Shown here: piece after piece, positions 5,201-6,762 of the stretch
Position numbering within the stretch: position 1 is the stretch's first letter
Layout: each line of letters begins with the position of its first letter
Assembly (NCBI GenBank): GCA_030634925.1
Contig: DAOVZV010000059.1
Coordinates: forward strand, 1 to 6,762
Direction: 5' to 3'
Length of the DNA: 6,762 nt
DNA from: Sulfurovum sp.
Lineage (GTDB): Bacteria; Campylobacterota; Campylobacteria; Campylobacterales; Sulfurovaceae
Translations under genes and position numbers: made by a program
The notes under the pieces: generated by a model
What the model was told of the DNA's origin: nothing
Databases searched by the model: none
What the model saw: only the letters and a program-made list of their open reading frames with translations

Positions 5201-6713
5201 AAGACTACCAACACTACTAGCAATAAACTCTACTCTAATCATAACTGGTTGTGGAGATAGAATACCAAAAGAGATAAATGATTTACCTATAGCCAATGCT
5301 GGTATAGACCAAACTGTTACACTCAATCAATCTCTAATACTGCGAGGGACTGGAAGAGATGATGATGGAGATATAGAGAGCTATCAATGGAGAGAGGGAA
5401 CTCGTATTTTGTCATCTTTGAGTATATTTTCTTATCCTACAGATATAACTGGTGCACACACTTTGACACTGATTGTGACAGATGATAAGGGAGCTACTGC
5501 TACAGATACTATTATTGTCAATGTAGTATCATCAAATTATAAGCTAGAGACTACGACTACAATACCAACGACAACTGCTACAACAACGACTACTTATTCA
5601 ACTCCAATATCTACAGCCACAGCTACAGATACAACGACAACAACTAATACATCTACAGCATCAGAGCCTGTGATAATACCATTTGTTGAGCCTGTAAGCA
5701 CTACTAGTACTACAACTATTACAGATACGACAGTAGAGAGTGATTATCAGCTTAAGGTATTGGGTTCTGATACTAGCATAAATAGTAGTATTAGTCTAGG
5801 TAATACACCAAAGAGTCTATATCTGATACTAAGTAATAGTGCCAACTCATCTACTACGCCTATTGTAACTACTGATATTATAGCTTCAAAGAGTCTAAAG
5901 GTAGTGGGAACAATACCTATAATAGAAGAGTCCAAAATCATAGATACTCCTGATTATGTAGAGGATTTCAAGCTTCAATCTTCTGCTCTAGTAGCAGAAG
6001 CCAAAGAGATGCCTATTAGTGATATATCTCCTAGAAGAGAAGATATAGTTGGTAATTCAAAGACATTTTATCTAAATCAATATGGGACATCTACTACAAC
6101 AGCTAGTGCCAAAAAGATAATATCAACTATCGCTACAAATATGGGAACAAAGACACTAAATGTATGGGTATCAGATGATAGTTTTGATAGTGGAGATGGT
6201 TGTAGCAAAGCTAATTGTGTAACACAAGATATGGTAGATGTTCTAGCAGATAGTTTCCTAAAGAGTGGACTAGACAATGATATATATGACTGGGTAACCA
6301 ATATATATGGTGAAGAGTGGGGGACTAATCGAGGTATGATACCTATAGATGATGAGATAACTATTTTGCTCACAGATATAGACAAAGACAATAATCCAAA
6401 TGGTGGAGTAATAGGTTTTTATTGGTCAAAAGATAATCATGAGAGAAGTCTATTTACAGCGTCTAATGAGAGATTGATGTTTTATGTAGATAGTGTAATG
6501 TTTGCAAATACAGTAGCTGGTGTTTGGAATATAGATACATTTTGGGCAAAAGAGGTTATATCTACCCTAGCTCATGAGCTTCAACCTATGATAAGCTTTT
6601 ATCAAAAAGAGGTATCCTTGGGAACTCCATCAGAGACGTGGCTAGATGAAATGTTGTCAGACTGTAAAGAAGCCTTGGTACAAATGCATATTTTACCTCT
6701 TTGTACTATATGA
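5190..6713 (+). CDS. PKD-domain lipoprotein with degenerate hyicolysin-like (M30) metallopeptidase domain, probably inactivated
   Basis: The 507-residue reading starts at an ATG with AAGGA six bases upstream. A lipoprotein signal ends at the lipobox ITGC (C21). A PKD domain follows at about 32-112 (ANAGIDQTV, DDDGDIESYQW, HTLTLIVTDDKGATATDT), then a Thr-rich linker (118-183). From about 290 the sequence matches hyicolysin-type (M30) secreted metallopeptidases: LNVWVSDD, VTQDMVDVLADSFLKSG, NDIYDWVTNIYG, DEITILLTDID, NGGVIGFY, SNERLMFYVD, then STLAHELQPMISFYQK (458-473) and ETWLDEMLSD (482-491). The zinc motif should be HExxH, but the second His is Pro (P466). A TGA then stops the frame at 6711 while homologous-looking sequence continues. 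It probably descends from a surface-exposed protease. Inactivation or sequencing error are both possible. Confidence 0.8.
   Translation: MYFKRLPTLLAINSTLIITGCGDRIPKEINDLPIANAGIDQTVTLNQSLILRGTGRDDDGDIESYQWREGTRILSSLSIFSYPTDITGAHTLTLIVTDDKGATATDTIIVNVVSSNYKLETTTTIPTTTATTTTTYSTPISTATATDTTTTTNTSTASEPVIIPFVEPVSTTSTTTITDTTVESDYQLKVLGSDTSINSSISLGNTPKSLYLILSNSANSSTTPIVTTDIIASKSLKVVGTIPIIEESKIIDTPDYVEDFKLQSSALVAEAKEMPISDISPRREDIVGNSKTFYLNQYGTSTTTASAKKIISTIATNMGTKTLNVWVSDDSFDSGDGCSKANCVTQDMVDVLADSFLKSGLDNDIYDWVTNIYGEEWGTNRGMIPIDDEITILLTDIDKDNNPNGGVIGFYWSKDNHERSLFTASNERLMFYVDSVMFANTVAGVWNIDTFWAKEVISTLAHELQPMISFYQKEVSLGTPSETWLDEMLSDCKEALVQMHILPLCTI
5547..5738 (+). repeat. Low-complexity Thr-rich coding tract
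   Basis: ACN codons dominate this stretch (residues about 120-183 of the lipoprotein), giving runs such as TTTTIPTTTATTTTT and TTTTTNTSTAS. The codons vary (ACA, ACT, ACG), so it is a protein linker under selection for composition rather than a recent DNA slippage repeat. It separates the PKD domain from the peptidase-like part and may be glycosylated or act as a flexible stalk. Confidence 0.75.
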
Positions 6714-6762
6714 GTTAGTCATACAGATGGTAGTGCAGGAACGGCTTACAATAGTAAAGGTA
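6714..6762 (+). pseudogene. In-frame continuation of the M30-like gene after the TGA
   Basis: Directly after the TGA at 6711-6713, the same frame remains open to the window end and encodes VSHTDGSAGTAYNSKG. This resembles the stretch that follows the active site in M30-like proteins, where I recall a GPRGV..-DG.AG pattern. No frameshift is needed to join it to the upstream part, which suggests a point mutation to TGA rather than a true protein end. The remainder lies beyond the window. Confidence 0.55.

Noticed and set aside
5547..5738. CRISPR-like or tandem DNA repeat in the ACN-rich tract
   Set aside because: There is no fixed unit or spacer, and codon variation shows that it is a Thr-rich protein linker.
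5980..6000. 8-bp perfect hairpin CTTCTGCT/AGCAGAAG
   Set aside because: It lies well inside the lipoprotein coding sequence with no T-run after it, and is explained by the encoded QSSALVAEAK residues.
6711..6713. TGA recoded as glycine or selenocysteine in the peptidase gene
   Set aside because: Other genes here use TGA as a normal stop (559-954 and 4006-5034), and a selenocysteine in this family is not known. Mutation or sequence error is simpler.

Overview
This AT-rich window looks like a chromosomal segment of a Campylobacterota bacterium, perhaps close to Sulfurovum or Sulfurimonas. That is inferred from protein style, from AAGG-type ribosome sites a few bases before the starts, and from TATAAT -10 boxes sitting in T/A-rich leaders. 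No phylogenetic test was possible here.

Left part (1-1770). The minus strand begins with the N-terminus of a BtuB-like TonB-dependent outer-membrane receptor that runs off the window. A roughly 300-base intergenic stretch follows, holding a strong imperfect inverted repeat. Next is a plus-strand gene for a 131-residue protein with the cysteine-rich small domain (zf-like family), which in other genomes is often linked to cobalamin genes. Convergent with it is a translationally coupled minus-strand pair: an unrecognised helical 134-residue protein and a RelE/YafQ-like toxin. It reads as a toxin-antitoxin module with an unusual partner. The pair is divergent from mnmA, and the promoters of both units lie in the ~100 bases between them.

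Middle part (1779-5200). mnmA (tRNA 2-thiouridylase) is followed by a new transcription unit with its own promoter. It encodes a MotA/TolQ/ExbB-type channel protein (ZorA-like) and, 2 bases later, an OmpA-domain partner with a MotB/ZorB-type plug helix and a long periplasmic coiled coil. Together they should form an ion-driven, peptidoglycan-anchored motor. None of the Zorya effectors ZorC, ZorD or ZorE is nearby. Instead, a 58-codon, strongly basic ORF with a good ribosome site overlaps the end of the ZorB-like gene and the start of the next gene.

Right part (5190-6762). A lipoprotein gene encodes a PKD domain, a Thr-rich linker and a hyicolysin-like (M30) metallopeptidase domain. The zinc motif reads HELQP instead of HExxH, and a TGA interrupts the frame shortly afterwards, although the same frame continues with family-like sequence to the window end. 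The gene therefore looks recently inactivated, unless this is a sequence error.

The main candidate for something undescribed is the stand-alone ZorAB-like motor with the small basic protein and the surface lipoprotein behind it. The second is the toxin gene with an unfamiliar coupled partner.
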